Source of the DNA: Cohnella rhizosphaerae | GTDB taxonomy: Bacteria > Bacillota > Bacilli > Paenibacillales > Paenibacillaceae | Assembly: GCF_029525575.1 (NCBI RefSeq) | Contig: NZ_JAPDIA010000003.1 | Location: 2,286,214-2,350,213, forward strand | Reading direction: 5' to 3' | Length of the DNA: 64,000 nt | Shown: in pieces, positions 33,540 through 43,300 of the stretch | How positions within the stretch are numbered: position 1 is the first letter of the stretch | How the letters are laid out: each line of letters begins with the position of its first letter | Notes under the pieces: generated by a model | Seen by the model: only the letters and a program-made list of their open reading frames with translations | Databases searched by the model: none | Told to the model about the DNA's origin: nothing | Translations under genes and position numbers: made by a program

Positions 33540-33647
33540 ATGACGGGCGAGACGCGCTCGCCGATCAACGCCGGCAACCTCCGGAAGACGCACCTGATGC
33601 TGGAGACCTGCCGAACGGCGGGCAAGGTCGTGCTCGAAGGATTTTAA
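33540..33647 (+). pseudogene. Possible C-terminal relic of an MDR/zinc-type oxidoreductase
   Basis: In the 313-bp gap between the VOC and flavoprotein genes, the plus-strand frame ending TAA at 33645-33647 encodes INAGNLRKTHLMLETCRT and then GKVVLEGF. The last part resembles the extreme C-terminus of medium-chain dehydrogenase/reductases (SGRxxGKVVL). There is no start, ribosome site or catalytic part. This is a guess from a short match. Confidence 0.25.
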
Positions 33648-33740
33648 TTCGAGTCGCCGTAGTGCTATGATCATTAAAAAGGAAAACTTGGTTAACGGAA
33701 GCAAGGGACAGCTAATCTGATCAGCAAAGAGGGATGCGCG

Positions 33741-35123
33741 ATGGCGGACAGGAGAGAAAAGGTCGACGCTTTAATCATCGGTTTCGGCAAAGGGGGCAAG
33801 ACGCTGGCGCCCTATCTGGCCGCCCAAGGCCTCAAGGTCATCGTCGTCGAGAAGTCTCCGCTGATGTACGGCGGCACCTGCATCAACGTCGGCTGCATTC
33901 CGACGAAGGCGCTGGCTCACGACGCGCATCTGCTGTCTCAGCGGGTCGGGCTGAGCATGGAGGCGCGCAGCGAAGCTTATGCGCAGGCCGTTCGGGACAA
34001 GAACGCGCTCGTCTCGCTGCTGCGGGCCAAAAACTTCGACAACGTTAACGGCCGCCCCGGCGCGACCGTGCTGACCGGCGCGGCGTCGTTCCTCAATCCG
34101 CGCGAGGTGCGCGTGGAGACGGAGGATGGCGAATGGATCGTCGAAGCCGACCGGATCTTCATCAATACGGGCGCGCGGGCGGTCTTGCCGAACCTGCCGG
34201 GCATCGAGGGCAGCCGCATTTATACGAGCACGGAGCTGCTGGAGGTCGAGCGCTTGCCGGCGCGCCTCGCGATCGTCGGCGGCGGATATATCGGCCTTGA
34301 ATTCGCCTCGATCTATGCCGGCTTCGGATCGGAGGTGACGGTTATCGAACGGGGCACCCGGTTCATGCCGCGCGAGGATCCGGACATCGCGGACGAAGTG
34401 CGGAAGACGCTGGAGAAAAAAGGCATCCGCTTCCTGTTGAACGCCGGCGTGAATCGGATCGAAGACGGCAGCGATGCTTCGATACTGCATGTGTCGTGTC
34501 CGGAAGGCGAGTCGGAGCTGGCGGCGGACGCGATTCTGATCGCGGCGGGACGCACGGCCAACACGGAAGGCCTGAATCTTGACGCGGCGGGCGTCGCACG
34601 GAGCGAACGCGGCTTCATCCAGGTCGACGAGCGGCTGCGAACGAACGTCCCGCATATTTGGGCGCTCGGGGACGTCAACGGAGGACCTCAATTTACCTAT
34701 ATCTCGCTCGACGATTATCGGATCGTCAGAGACGCGTTGTTCGGCGACGGCGGACGCTCGACGAAGGATCGGCATTACGTTCCGTATACGGTGTTCATCG
34801 ATCCGCCTTTGTCCCAGGTCGGCATGACCGAGACTGAGGCGCTGCGGGCCGGACACCGGGTGAAGACGGCCGCGCTGCCCGCGTCCGCTTCGCCGCGCGC
34901 GCGCCAGCTCAGGCAGACGGAAGGTCTGATGAAGGCGGTCGTCGACGCGGACAACGGGCGGCTGCTCGGCGTTACGCTGTTCGCCGCGGAGTCCGGCGAA
35001 GTCGTGAACATCGTCTCGATGTTCATGAAGACCGGCGAGCCTTACGCGACGCTCCGGGACTCGATCTTTACGCATCCGTCGATGGCCGAGTCGCTGAACG
35101 ACCTGCTGTCGGCCATCGGTTGA
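33741..35123 (+). CDS. rclA: RclA-like flavoprotein disulfide reductase (hypothiocyanous acid reductase family)
   Basis: 460 residues, intact. Class I pyridine-nucleotide disulfide oxidoreductase. FAD-binding start ALIIGFGKGGKTLAPYLAAQG; redox-active pair Cys47/Cys52 in GGTCINVGCIPTKAL; NAD(P) site AIVGGGYIGLEFASIYAGFGSEVTV; second FAD site IWALGDVNGG; C-terminal dimer motif FTHPSMAESLNDLL with the catalytic His-Glu pair. The IIGFGKxGKTLA and YGGTCINxGCIPTK signatures match E. coli RclA, which reduces HOSCN and protects from neutrophil oxidants. The alternative is another Mer/Lpd-like reductase. A small zinc-ribbon membrane protein gene follows 52 bp downstream. Confidence 0.85.
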   Translation: MADRREKVDALIIGFGKGGKTLAPYLAAQGLKVIVVEKSPLMYGGTCINVGCIPTKALAHDAHLLSQRVGLSMEARSEAYAQAVRDKNALVSLLRAKNFDNVNGRPGATVLTGAASFLNPREVRVETEDGEWIVEADRIFINTGARAVLPNLPGIEGSRIYTSTELLEVERLPARLAIVGGGYIGLEFASIYAGFGSEVTVIERGTRFMPREDPDIADEVRKTLEKKGIRFLLNAGVNRIEDGSDASILHVSCPEGESELAADAILIAAGRTANTEGLNLDAAGVARSERGFIQVDERLRTNVPHIWALGDVNGGPQFTYISLDDYRIVRDALFGDGGRSTKDRHYVPYTVFIDPPLSQVGMTETEALRAGHRVKTAALPASASPRARQLRQTEGLMKAVVDADNGRLLGVTLFAAESGEVVNIVSMFMKTGEPYATLRDSIFTHPSMAESLNDLLSAIG

Positions 35124-35175
35124 GCGTCCGACGCCGAGTCAGTCGGGCATACCGCAGATCGGAAAGGAGAACCGC

Positions 35176-35521
35176 ATGCTGATCGCTATTGTAATGGCCG
35201 CCGTCCTGGCGGTCGCCGGGGCCGCCATTTGGCTTGTCCGGCGCCGCCGAACAACGCCGGCAGCGCGCAGCGCGAAGGTTGTGCCGCTTCGGGCCGCCCG
35301 CCGGCGCAGAACCGGCAAGCCGCGAACGGGCGGACGCCAAACGCAAGAGGAGCCGGGCAAGACGCGGCACCCCGAAGCAGGGGAGCAAGCGCGGCCCTGC
35401 TCTTTGTGCCGCAAGCGCGCCGCGCGGCTTTCTTTTTTATATCGACGAAGGCGGGCGTACGATCGGCGTATGCAAAAGCTGCCGGCCCAAAGCAGAAGCG
35501 CGGGAGCTCGACCGTCTGTAG
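35176..35521 (+). CDS. Small membrane protein with C-terminal CxxC...CxxC zinc ribbon (one frameshift)
   Basis: About 114 residues repaired; ATG after GGAAAGGAGAACCGC. An N-terminal hydrophobic segment (MLIAIVMAAVLAVAGAAIWL) is followed by an Arg/Lys-rich linker, then CSLC, GFLFYIDEGGRTIGVCKSC and a charged tail ending in TAG at 35519-35521. The two CxxC pairs, about 19 residues apart, look like a zinc ribbon. The halves lie in different frames; one surplus base within about 35411-35426 explains it. It follows the RclA-like gene in the same direction, perhaps co-transcribed. I do not recognise the family. Confidence 0.55.
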
Positions 35522-35552
35522 TCTGCCCTGCGTCCCGACAAGCATCCGCCGA

Positions 35553-36324
35553 TCACGGAAGCTTGACGGCAGCGATACGCAAGCGACTTTTATGGATCGT
35601 CCATTGGCCGTCGCGGTACAGGCGCGGCATGAGCGCGGCCTCGACTTCGTCGTAGACGGCATCGTGCTCCTCGGGCGCGACGCCGTCGAAGAAGTAGCTC
35701 GCGAAGCTGTCCATCATCGCTCTAATGCCCGCGGGCGCCTTAATCGGCGAATGCTGATCGAAGTGCAGGGCGGACGTCACGCGAAATCCGGTTCGCTCCA
35801 GCAAGCCCGCATATTCGCCGATCGTCGGTAGATACCAGGGAATGCGTCCCTCGGGCTTGTAGCCGCGCGCCGAGAGCGTCTTCACGACCGCATCGGTCAG
35901 CGAGACGAGGTTGCCGCTGCCCGCGAACTCGGCCACGAATCGTCCCCCGTCCCTGAGGGCGAGCCGGATGGTGCGCGCCGTCGCCTCCGCGTTCCCGATC
36001 CAATGCAGCGCGGCATGGGAGAAGACCGCGTCATAACGTTCGTCCGTCCGGTAATTGCCGGCATCCGCCACAAGAAGATCCAGGCCCGGGTGCCTTAGTT
36101 TTGCGGCAGCGATCGAATCCGCAGACAGATCGATGCCCGTGGGAATCGCTCCCGCGGCCGCGATTCGGGCCGTCAGGTCCCCGTTTCCGCAGCCGAGGTC
36201 GAGTATTCGCTCTCCGGGGGGAGGGCTGGAGGAGGGACAGCACTTCCGTGCCTAGTCGGGACAAGGGTTCCTTTCGCTGCGCCCCGTTCGGAAGAGTTGA
36301 ATCGAGGTCGGGTTGGCTGGACAT
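35553..36324 (-). CDS. Class I SAM-dependent methyltransferase (one frameshift)
   Basis: About 256 residues repaired. Start ATG at 36324 follows AAAGGAGA. Motif I reads ERILDLGCGNGDLTARIAAAGA, the acidic ribose-binding residue follows in TGIDLSADSI, and motif IV reads YDAVFSHAALHW (trans-aconitate-methyltransferase/UbiE-like). RFVAEFAGSGN is a further motif. The frame breaks at the G6 run 36216-36221, just before motif I, and is restored by removing one base. The first ~35 residues (PDLDSTLPNGAQRKEP) are unlike the usual start of this family, so a second error there is possible. The substrate is unknown. Confidence 0.8.
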
Positions 36325-36510
36325 GGTCGCAGTCTCCTTTATTAATGGAATCGATTTTTAATTAAAGATATTGAATATCCATAATAGATTCAAATGGGTG
36401 GGGACGTCAAGCGTCATCGACGAACGGTCGAGCGAAAGTTTGAAGTGCAGACGGACGCCGTAAACCGCTACAATGATAGAAAACGATGAAATTACCGAGG
36501 AGCGCAGTTT

Positions 36511-37883
36511 ATGACCGAAATTTCCGAGCTGGAAACGATACTAAGCCGTTTGTCCAAAGAAGAGCTCGTTCAAATCGTAGCGAACGTATGCGAACAGGAC
36601 AGCATGCTTAAAAATAGCCTGCTATTGAAATACGGGAAAGGGAAAACGGACAAGCAGCAAATCCAAGCATTAAAAAAAAATGATCAAATCGACCGTAAGA
36701 AAGTACAGCGGAAAACAAGAATTCATTTTTTATCGGGAGGTATCCGGATTTGCGGCGGAAATGTTGAATCTGCTGGAAAGCATCGATGACAGCCACGGCG
36801 CCGTGCTATCGCTTGAAATGACGTCCGCGATGCTGGAAGAAAGCATGGAAGCGCTGCAATATGCGGACGATTCGGGCGGCGAGATCGGCATGCTGATCCA
36901 GGAATGTTTGGGGAAAATCGCGCAGCTTGCAAACGAATGTCGCGAAGATAGCGAGACGGCGCGTCTCTTTTTCTTTGAGCGCTTGCTTGCATTGAGCGAC
37001 AGCGGGATGTTCGACGGCTGGGACTCGAACCGTACCGATGTGCTTGAAATTTGCATGGCCTTCGCCGATCTGCCGGGACCGAGAGAACGGTTGAAAAACA
37101 AGCTGGAGGAGCAGCTTGAAGACGGTGCCGACGACGGATACGCTCAATACAATCGGGAGAGCTTGCTTCAACTGATGCATCGGCTGCTCCTGCTCGATTC
37201 GGAGGAAGAAGCGGAGCGGTTTGCCTATGAACATATCCAATATCCTTCGTTTCGCGAGCTGATCATCGATCGTTTCATGGAATCCGGGGGACACGCGCCG
37301 CGCGATCGAATTGGCCGAGGAGGGCGAACGGGAGGATCGGACGTTGCCGGGACGCGTCGCCAAGTGGAAGCGCATCAAGTATGAAGCCTATAAAAGGCTT
37401 TCGCTTAAGCAGGAGCAGGCGGCGCTCGGCAAGGAGCTGCTGCTGGGCGGCGAGTATGCGTACTATGAAGAGCTGGCTGTCCTGGCTGGAGAAAATAAGG
37501 AAGCTTTCTATCGACGTATCATCGCGGAGCTGAGGGAGGCTGGCGGTTGGCGTTCCAGAGACGTGTATCTTCGGCTGATTCTGGAGAACAACGATCTGCC
37601 GGAACTGATGGATTATGTCCGTACCGCGCCTTCGGAGATCGAAACGCATGCCGAACGGCTTGCGACCGATTACCGGGATGAAGTTCTGCAAATTTATGAG
37701 CGGTACATTGATCGTCAGGCTGAACAGTCGACCGATAGAAAGGGCTACCGGGCGGTGTGCGGCGTTATCAAACGCTACAAAAAGATCGCCGGCGAGGCCA
37801 GGCAAGCGGAGGTCGTCTCCCGATTGAAGGCGGCTTACGGGAGACGGCCCGCTTTTATGGACGAGCTGGCGAAGCTTAGTTAA
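36511..37883 (+). CDS. Hypothetical alpha-helical protein, SWIM-associated/DUF6880-like (two frameshifts)
   Basis: About 457 residues repaired; ATG after CGAGGAGCGCAG. It starts with a helical motif ([23 protein letters not shown]) and continues as TPR-like helical repeats rich in Glu/Leu ([75 protein letters not shown]). These resemble the C-terminal half of Paenibacillus SWIM zinc-finger proteins, but no CxCxnCxH SWIM motif is present. Frames break at an A9 run (36672-36680) and a G5 run (37286-37290). The 3' end overlaps the convergent MFS gene by 8 bp. Function unknown. Confidence 0.7.
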
Positions 37884-39097
37884 CGGCGGGTTTTGCTTCG
37901 AGCGATTTGACGCTTTTTTCGGTGAACGCATAGAGAATCGCGAGCAGCGGCAGAGCGGCACCGATCAGCGAAGCGAGCTGCCAGCCGCCGTGCGCGTATG
38001 CCCAGCCGCCGAGCGCCGAGCCGACGGCGCCCCCCGATGAAGAAGATCGACATGAACAGGCCGTTCAAACGGCCCCGCGCTTCGCTGCCGAGCGAATAGA
38101 CGACGCGCTGTCCGAGCACCAGGTTGCCGGAGACGGCCATGTCGAGCGCGATCGCGGCGACGAAGAGCAGGATGAGCGATGCGGTCGAGTGGCCGTGTAC
38201 AATGCGCGGGAGCAGCCAGGACAGCAGGGCGACGCTCATCGCCAGCCAGGTAAGCGGCCGGCTCCAGCCCTTGTCCGCCAGCCGCCCGGCGATCGGAGCG
38301 GCAATCGCGCCGCCGACGCCGACGAGCGCGAACCAGGCGATGCCCTGCTGCGACATGCCGTAAGCATCCGCCAAATGGAGCGGGGCGACCGTCCAGAAGA
38401 GGCTGAAGGCGCCGAACAGGCAAGCCTGGTACAACGCGCGCCGGCGAAGGGCCGGCGTGCGGGCGAGCAGCGGCAAAAGGGAGCCGATCAGCTTGCCGTA
38501 GGATACGCTGGGCGCAGGCTGCCGTTTGGGCAGCTTGCGCGACAGCAGCGCCGCCAGCAGCGCGATGGCGACCGCCGAGGCGGCGAATACATAAGGCCAG
38601 CTCCAGATGCCGGCGATGAAGCTGGCGACCGGCCGCGCGAGCATGATGCCGAGGAGAAGTCCGCTCATCACGTTGCCGACAATGCGGCCCCGTTCGGCTT
38701 CGGAGGCGAGCGAAGCCGCGAAGGGCACGAGCACTTGGGCGACGACAGAAGCGGTCCCGATGAGGAGCGACGCGGCCAGAAACAACGGCGCGTTCGGCGC
38801 CAGAGCTGCCGCGATCAATGCGGCGGCCGCCACGGCGAGCGATACGATCGTAAGCCTGCGATTCTCGACGATATCGGCCAACGGGACGATGAACAGCAGC
38901 CCCGCGACATAGCCGATCTGGGTCAACGTGACGATGAGGCCCGCGGCGCCGGCGGACAGTCCCGTGGAAGCGCCGATCGGTCCGACCAGCGTCTGGGCAT
39001 AGTAGAGGTTCGCCACGATCAAGCCGCATGCTGCCGCGAGCAGGATCGTCAAACCGCGGGAAATGCCGCCGTCCTTCGCTTTTTGTTTCGTATGCAT
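37876..39097 (-). CDS. MFS transporter, drug-efflux type (one frameshift)
   Basis: About 406 residues repaired, 12 predicted membrane segments. Start ATG at 39097 after [33 protein letters not shown], the loop 2-3 region [12 protein letters not shown] and [26 protein letters not shown] are typical of 12-TM major-facilitator exporters close to YcxA/YfmO or AraJ-like pumps. The frame breaks at a C6 run (38030-38035); the repaired end is [17 protein letters not shown]. It is divergent from a TetR regulator, the classic arrangement of a substrate-inducible efflux pump. The substrate is unknown. Confidence 0.88.
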
Positions 39098-39114
39098 CTG
39101 AATTCCTCCGATTT

Positions 39115-39146
39115 GTACGTTCGAATGGTATATATACTGAACGTAC
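39115..39146. promoter_or_regulatory. TetR operator candidate between efflux and TetR genes
   Basis: Perfect 8-bp inverted repeat GTACGTTC...GAACGTAC (39115-39122, 39139-39146) around a TATATACT promoter element. ATATACTGAACG is repeated at 39172. The element lies in the 121-bp divergent region, so one repressor could control both genes. Confidence 0.5.
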
Positions 39147-39218
39147 AGTTTATTAATTTGTGATCTCATGATATACTGAACGAAGCGTTTTGTAAATAGG
39201 CGAAGGGAGAACAGAACG

Positions 39219-39800
39219 ATGCATGAGCAGGGCAAGCGGGGGAGGCCGCGGGATCCGAAGACGCAGCAGGCGATACTGTCCGCGTCCTACGAATTGCTGC
39301 TGGAGGTCGGCTTCGGCGCGGTGACGGTGGAGAAGATCGCGGAGCGCGCTGGCGTCAGCAAAGCGACCATTTATAAATGGTGGCCGAACAAAGCCGCGGT
39401 GGTCATGGACGGATTTTTGTCCGCCGCCACGGCCCGGCTGCCGGTGCCCGACACGGGAGACGCATTCGAGGACGTTCAGCTTCACGCCGTGAACTTGACC
39501 CGCTTTTTGACAAGCCGGGAAGGCAAGATTATCGCCGCGTTGGTCGGGGAAGGGCAATTCGATGCCGGTCTCGCCGAAGCGTACCGGACGCGGTACTTCC
39601 AGCCGCGGCGGCAGGAAGCCAAGGGAATTCTGGAAAAAGGAATTCGCCGAGGACAGCTTCGGGAAACGCTGGATGTCGGACTGGGCGTGGACTTGCTGTA
39701 CGGACCGATCCTTTACCGGCTGCTGGTGACCGGCGAGCCGCTGGACGACGATTATGTGCGCCGGCTGGTGACGAGCGGGTTCGAGGGCATTCGGGCGTAG
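39219..39800 (+). CDS. TetR/AcrR-family regulator of the adjacent efflux pump
   Basis: 193 residues, intact. N-terminal HTH: AILSASYELLLEVGFGAVTVEKIAERAGVSKATIYKWWPNKAAVV. The C-terminal ligand domain is of the TetR_C_11-like type (REGKIIAALVGEGQFDAGLAEAYRTRYFQPRR). The start ATG follows AAGGGAG. It is divergent from the MFS gene with an inverted repeat between, so it is most likely its repressor. An alternative start is unlikely because RGRPRDP is the usual N-terminal arm. Confidence 0.92.
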   Translation: MHEQGKRGRPRDPKTQQAILSASYELLLEVGFGAVTVEKIAERAGVSKATIYKWWPNKAAVVMDGFLSAATARLPVPDTGDAFEDVQLHAVNLTRFLTSREGKIIAALVGEGQFDAGLAEAYRTRYFQPRRQEAKGILEKGIRRGQLRETLDVGLGVDLLYGPILYRLLVTGEPLDDDYVRRLVTSGFEGIRA

Positions 39801-39829
39801 CGGGAAGAGATGCCCGGGAGATGAAGCGT

Positions 39830-40316
39830 GCAAAGTAGTGAGGTAGGGCAGTAGTTGGGCGGTGTCTGGGGCTGAAGGGTGCAAAGTACGGTCGTAGGGC
39901 AGTTGATGGGCGGTGTTTGGGGTTGAAGGGTGCAAAGTACGGTCGTAGGGCAGTTGATGGGCGGTGTTTGGGGTTGAAGGGTGCAAAGTACGGTCGTAGG
40001 GCAGTAGTTGGGCGGTGTCCGGGGTTGAAGGGTGCAAAGTACTGTCGTGGAGCAGTAGTTGGGCGGTGTTCGAGGCTAAGGCGCGCAAAGTACGGTCGTA
40101 GGGCAGTAGTTGGGCGATGTCCGGGGCTAAGGCGCGCAAAGTACGGTCGTAGGGCAGTAGTTGGGCGATGTCCGGGGCTGAAGGGTGCAAAGTACTGTCG
40201 CAGGGCAGTTGATGAGCGGTGTCCGGGGCTAAGGCGCGCAATGTACGGTCGTAGGGCAGTAGTTGGGCGATGTCCGGGGCTGAAGGGTGCAAAGTACTGT
40301 CGCAGGGCAGCAGAAG
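39830..40316. repeat. 51-bp minisatellite array 1
   Basis: Nine full copies and one partial copy of a 51-bp unit at exact 51-bp spacing (39830, 39881, 39932, 39983, 40034, 40085, 40136, 40187, 40238, 40289). Units start GCAAAGTACGGTCGTAGGGC and differ by a few substitutions but no indels. Being 17 codons long, the array is open in frames on both strands, which I regard as incidental. It lies 3' to the first FG-GAP/SLH gene, beyond its terminator. Confidence 0.9.
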
Positions 40317-40335
40317 TTTAAACATCGATCAAATA

Positions 40336-40377
40336 AAAACGGGATTAGGCAGGAACAAACCTGCCTAATCCCGTTTT
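40336..40377 (-). terminator. Strong bidirectional terminator of SLH gene 1
   Basis: Perfect 18-bp stem (40336-40353 with 40360-40377, loop AACAAA) starting 15 nt after the minus-strand stop codon, with T-rich flanks on both strands. An identical element ends the paralogous gene at 46491-46532. Confidence 0.9.
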
Positions 40378-40392
40378 CAATCAAAGGTGCAG

Positions 40393-43300
40393 TCAGTTGG
40401 AGCGTTTGGACAATCGCACGAGGAACGCCGCCGCTTCGGCCCGGGTCGTTGGCGCGCCAGGCTCGAAGCGATTGCCGATTTTGCCGCTCAGAATGCCGTG
40501 CATCGCGGCGGTTGCGGCATACGGCTTCGCCCAAGACGGGATGCTCGCGTCGTCCGCGAAATTTGTGACAGTCGTTGAATCCGTCGTCCACTTCGCGGCG
40601 CGGACGAGGGTGGCCGCGGTCTCGGCGCGGCTGATCGTCACGGCGGGGCGGAACGTGCCATCCGGATAGCCGTTCAGGATGCCGCTGTCCAACGCGGCGG
40701 CAATCGCCTCTCTGGCCCAGGCGGGAATGCTGGACGAATCCGCGAACCCGGAGACCATGGCGATACTTTTGACGTCCGAATTCAACCATCTTGCGATCAT
40801 GACGGCCCACTCGGCGCGAGTGACGGGACTGTCCGGTCTATAAAGGCCTTCGGGCCCGCCTTGGACCAGGCCGAGCGCGCAGGCTTCGTTAATTTCCGCT
40901 TCCGCCCAGTGGCCGCGGATATCGCCGAAGCAAGTAACAACCGGCGGCTTCTCCTGGCGATTAATCGTCAGACTATAGGCGCGAATACTGCCGTTAGCCG
41001 CCCGTACTTCGATTTGGATCTCGTTCTTGCCCGGGGCGAGATCGATCGCGAGCGGGAGCTTGCCGGGGACGCTCTGTCCGTTAATCCGCAAAACAGCGGC
41101 TGGAGAAAGGGGCTCGGCATTCAGCGTAACGCGCGATTCCGTAGTCGTTGCCTCGTAAGCGAGTACGTTCATGTCGAAGGCAGGCGTCAAGCTGACGGAG
41201 CCTGCATCCGTAATGAGCGTCAGCAACTGAACTCGGTTCTCGCCCGAAGCTTCGGGCGGCTGCGCAGTTACAGAACGAGGCGGCGTCGAGGCCGTGGCCG
41301 TCAACGGGGCGCTTCGGTTGCCCGCAGCATCCACGGCGACGATGGAAAATTCATAAACGGTCGAAGCGGCCAGGTCTCCGATATCGCGGGACAGCGTGGA
41401 AGCCGTCAAAATAATGGGCGTACCCGCGTTCTGCGTCAGCTCGTAATGGTCGACGCCGCGGTCGTCCGCGGCAGCAGGCCATGAGAGCCGGAGGCTCTCG
41501 TAGGTGACTGCCGAGACGGATAGCGTCGCACCAGCTTGCCAAACCGGTGCCGCGACGTCCGGCGCGATGCCCTTTGTCAGCGTGACGGTCACGGCCGCCG
41601 CCGCTGTGCGCGGCGATTCGGTGCCGACGCCGTCGGTCGCCGTGACGACGAACTTGTACGTGCCGGGCGCGAGGTCGCCGAGATCGGCGGCCGCGACCGA
41701 GCCGTCGGCGCCGCTCGTGCCGAGCGCGATAGCGGCGCCGAGCTCGCCCGTATCGACGACGCCGTCGGTGTCGGCGTCGGTCCAGCGGTAGGCGCGCACG
41801 GTCGAGCCGGCGCGGCCGATGGCGTCAACTGCGCCGGCCAATTGGTCCGGCGTGCCGTAGTAGTTGTCGACGATCGAGAACTTCGCCGGATCGACGAGCG
41901 GCGAAGTCGCCACCGTAGCGGCGAGCGGCGCGCTGCGGTTGCCCGCGGCGTCCACGGCGACGATCTCGAACGCGTACGACTTGCCGGCTGTCAAGCTGCC
42001 GACGTCGTAGGACAACGTCGCTGCAGCAGGCGAGGCGATCAGTCCGCCGTCCTTCGTCAACTCGTAGTGGTCGACGCCGCGATCGTCGTCGGCTGCGGGC
42101 CAAGACAGCTTGACGCCGGTGCGCGTGACGTTCGTGTTCGCGAGCGTCGCCCCTGCCTGCCAGGTCGGATCGGCGACGTCCGGCGCGATGCCCTTCGTCA
42201 GCGTGACGGAGACCGCGGACGCCGCCGTGCGCGGCGATTCGGTGCCGACGCCGTCGGTCGCCGTGACGACGAACTTGTACGTGCCGGGCGCGAGGTCGCC
42301 GAGATCGGCGGCCGCGACCGAGCCGTCGGCGCCGCTCGTGCCGAGCGCGATGTCCGCGCCGAGCTCACCAGCATCGACGACGCCGTCGGTGTCGGCGTCG
42401 ATCCAGCGGTAGGCGCGCACGGTCGAGCCGGCGCGGCCGATGGCGTCAACTGCGCCGGCCAATTGGTCCGGCGTGCCGTCGTAGTTGTCGACGGCCGAGA
42501 ACTTGGCCGGATCGACGAGCGGCGCCGTCGCCACCGTCGCGGCGAGCGGCGCGCTGCGGTTGCCCGCGGCGTCCACGGCGACGATCTCGAACGCGTACGA
42601 CGTGCCGGCTGTCAAGCTGCCGACGTCGTAGGAAAACGTCGCCGCAGCAGGCGAGGCGATCAGGCCGCCGTCCTGCTTCAGCTCGTAGTGATCGATGCCG
42701 CGGTCGTCGTTGGCTGCGGGCCACGACAGCCGGCCGCCGGTGCGCGTGACGTTCGCGTCCGCGAGCGCCGCACCTGACGGCCAGGTCGGCGCCGCGACGT
42801 CCGGCGCGATGCCCTTCGTCAGCGTGACGGTCACGGCCGCCGCCGCCGTGCGCGGCGATTCGATGCCGACGCCGTCGGTCGCCGTGACGACGAACTTGTA
42901 CGTGCCGGGCGCGAGGTCGCCGAGATCGGCGGCCGCGACCGAGCCGTCGGCGCCGCTCGTGCCGAGCGCGATGTCCGCGCCGAGCTCGCCCGCATCGACG
43001 ACGCCGTCGGTGTCGTCGTCGGTCCAGCGGTAGGCGCGCACGGTCGATCCGGCGCGGCCGATGGCGTCTACCGCGCCGACCAGCTGATCCGGCGTGCCGT
43101 CGTAGTTGTCGACGGCCGAGAACTTCGCCGGATCGACGAGCGGCGAAGTCGCCACCGTAGCGGCGAGCGGCGCGCTGCGGTTGCCCGCGGCGTCCACGGC
43201 GACGATCTCGAACGCGTACGACGTGCCGGCTGTCAAGCTGCCGACGTCGTAGGACAACGTCGCTGCAGCAGGCGAGGCGATCAGTCCGCCGTCCTTCGTC

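Noticed and set aside
39153-40325. Long minus-strand frame encoding 17-residue repeats over the 51-bp array
   Set aside because: The unit is 51 bp, so all frames stay open; there is no ribosome site and it runs antisense through the TetR gene.
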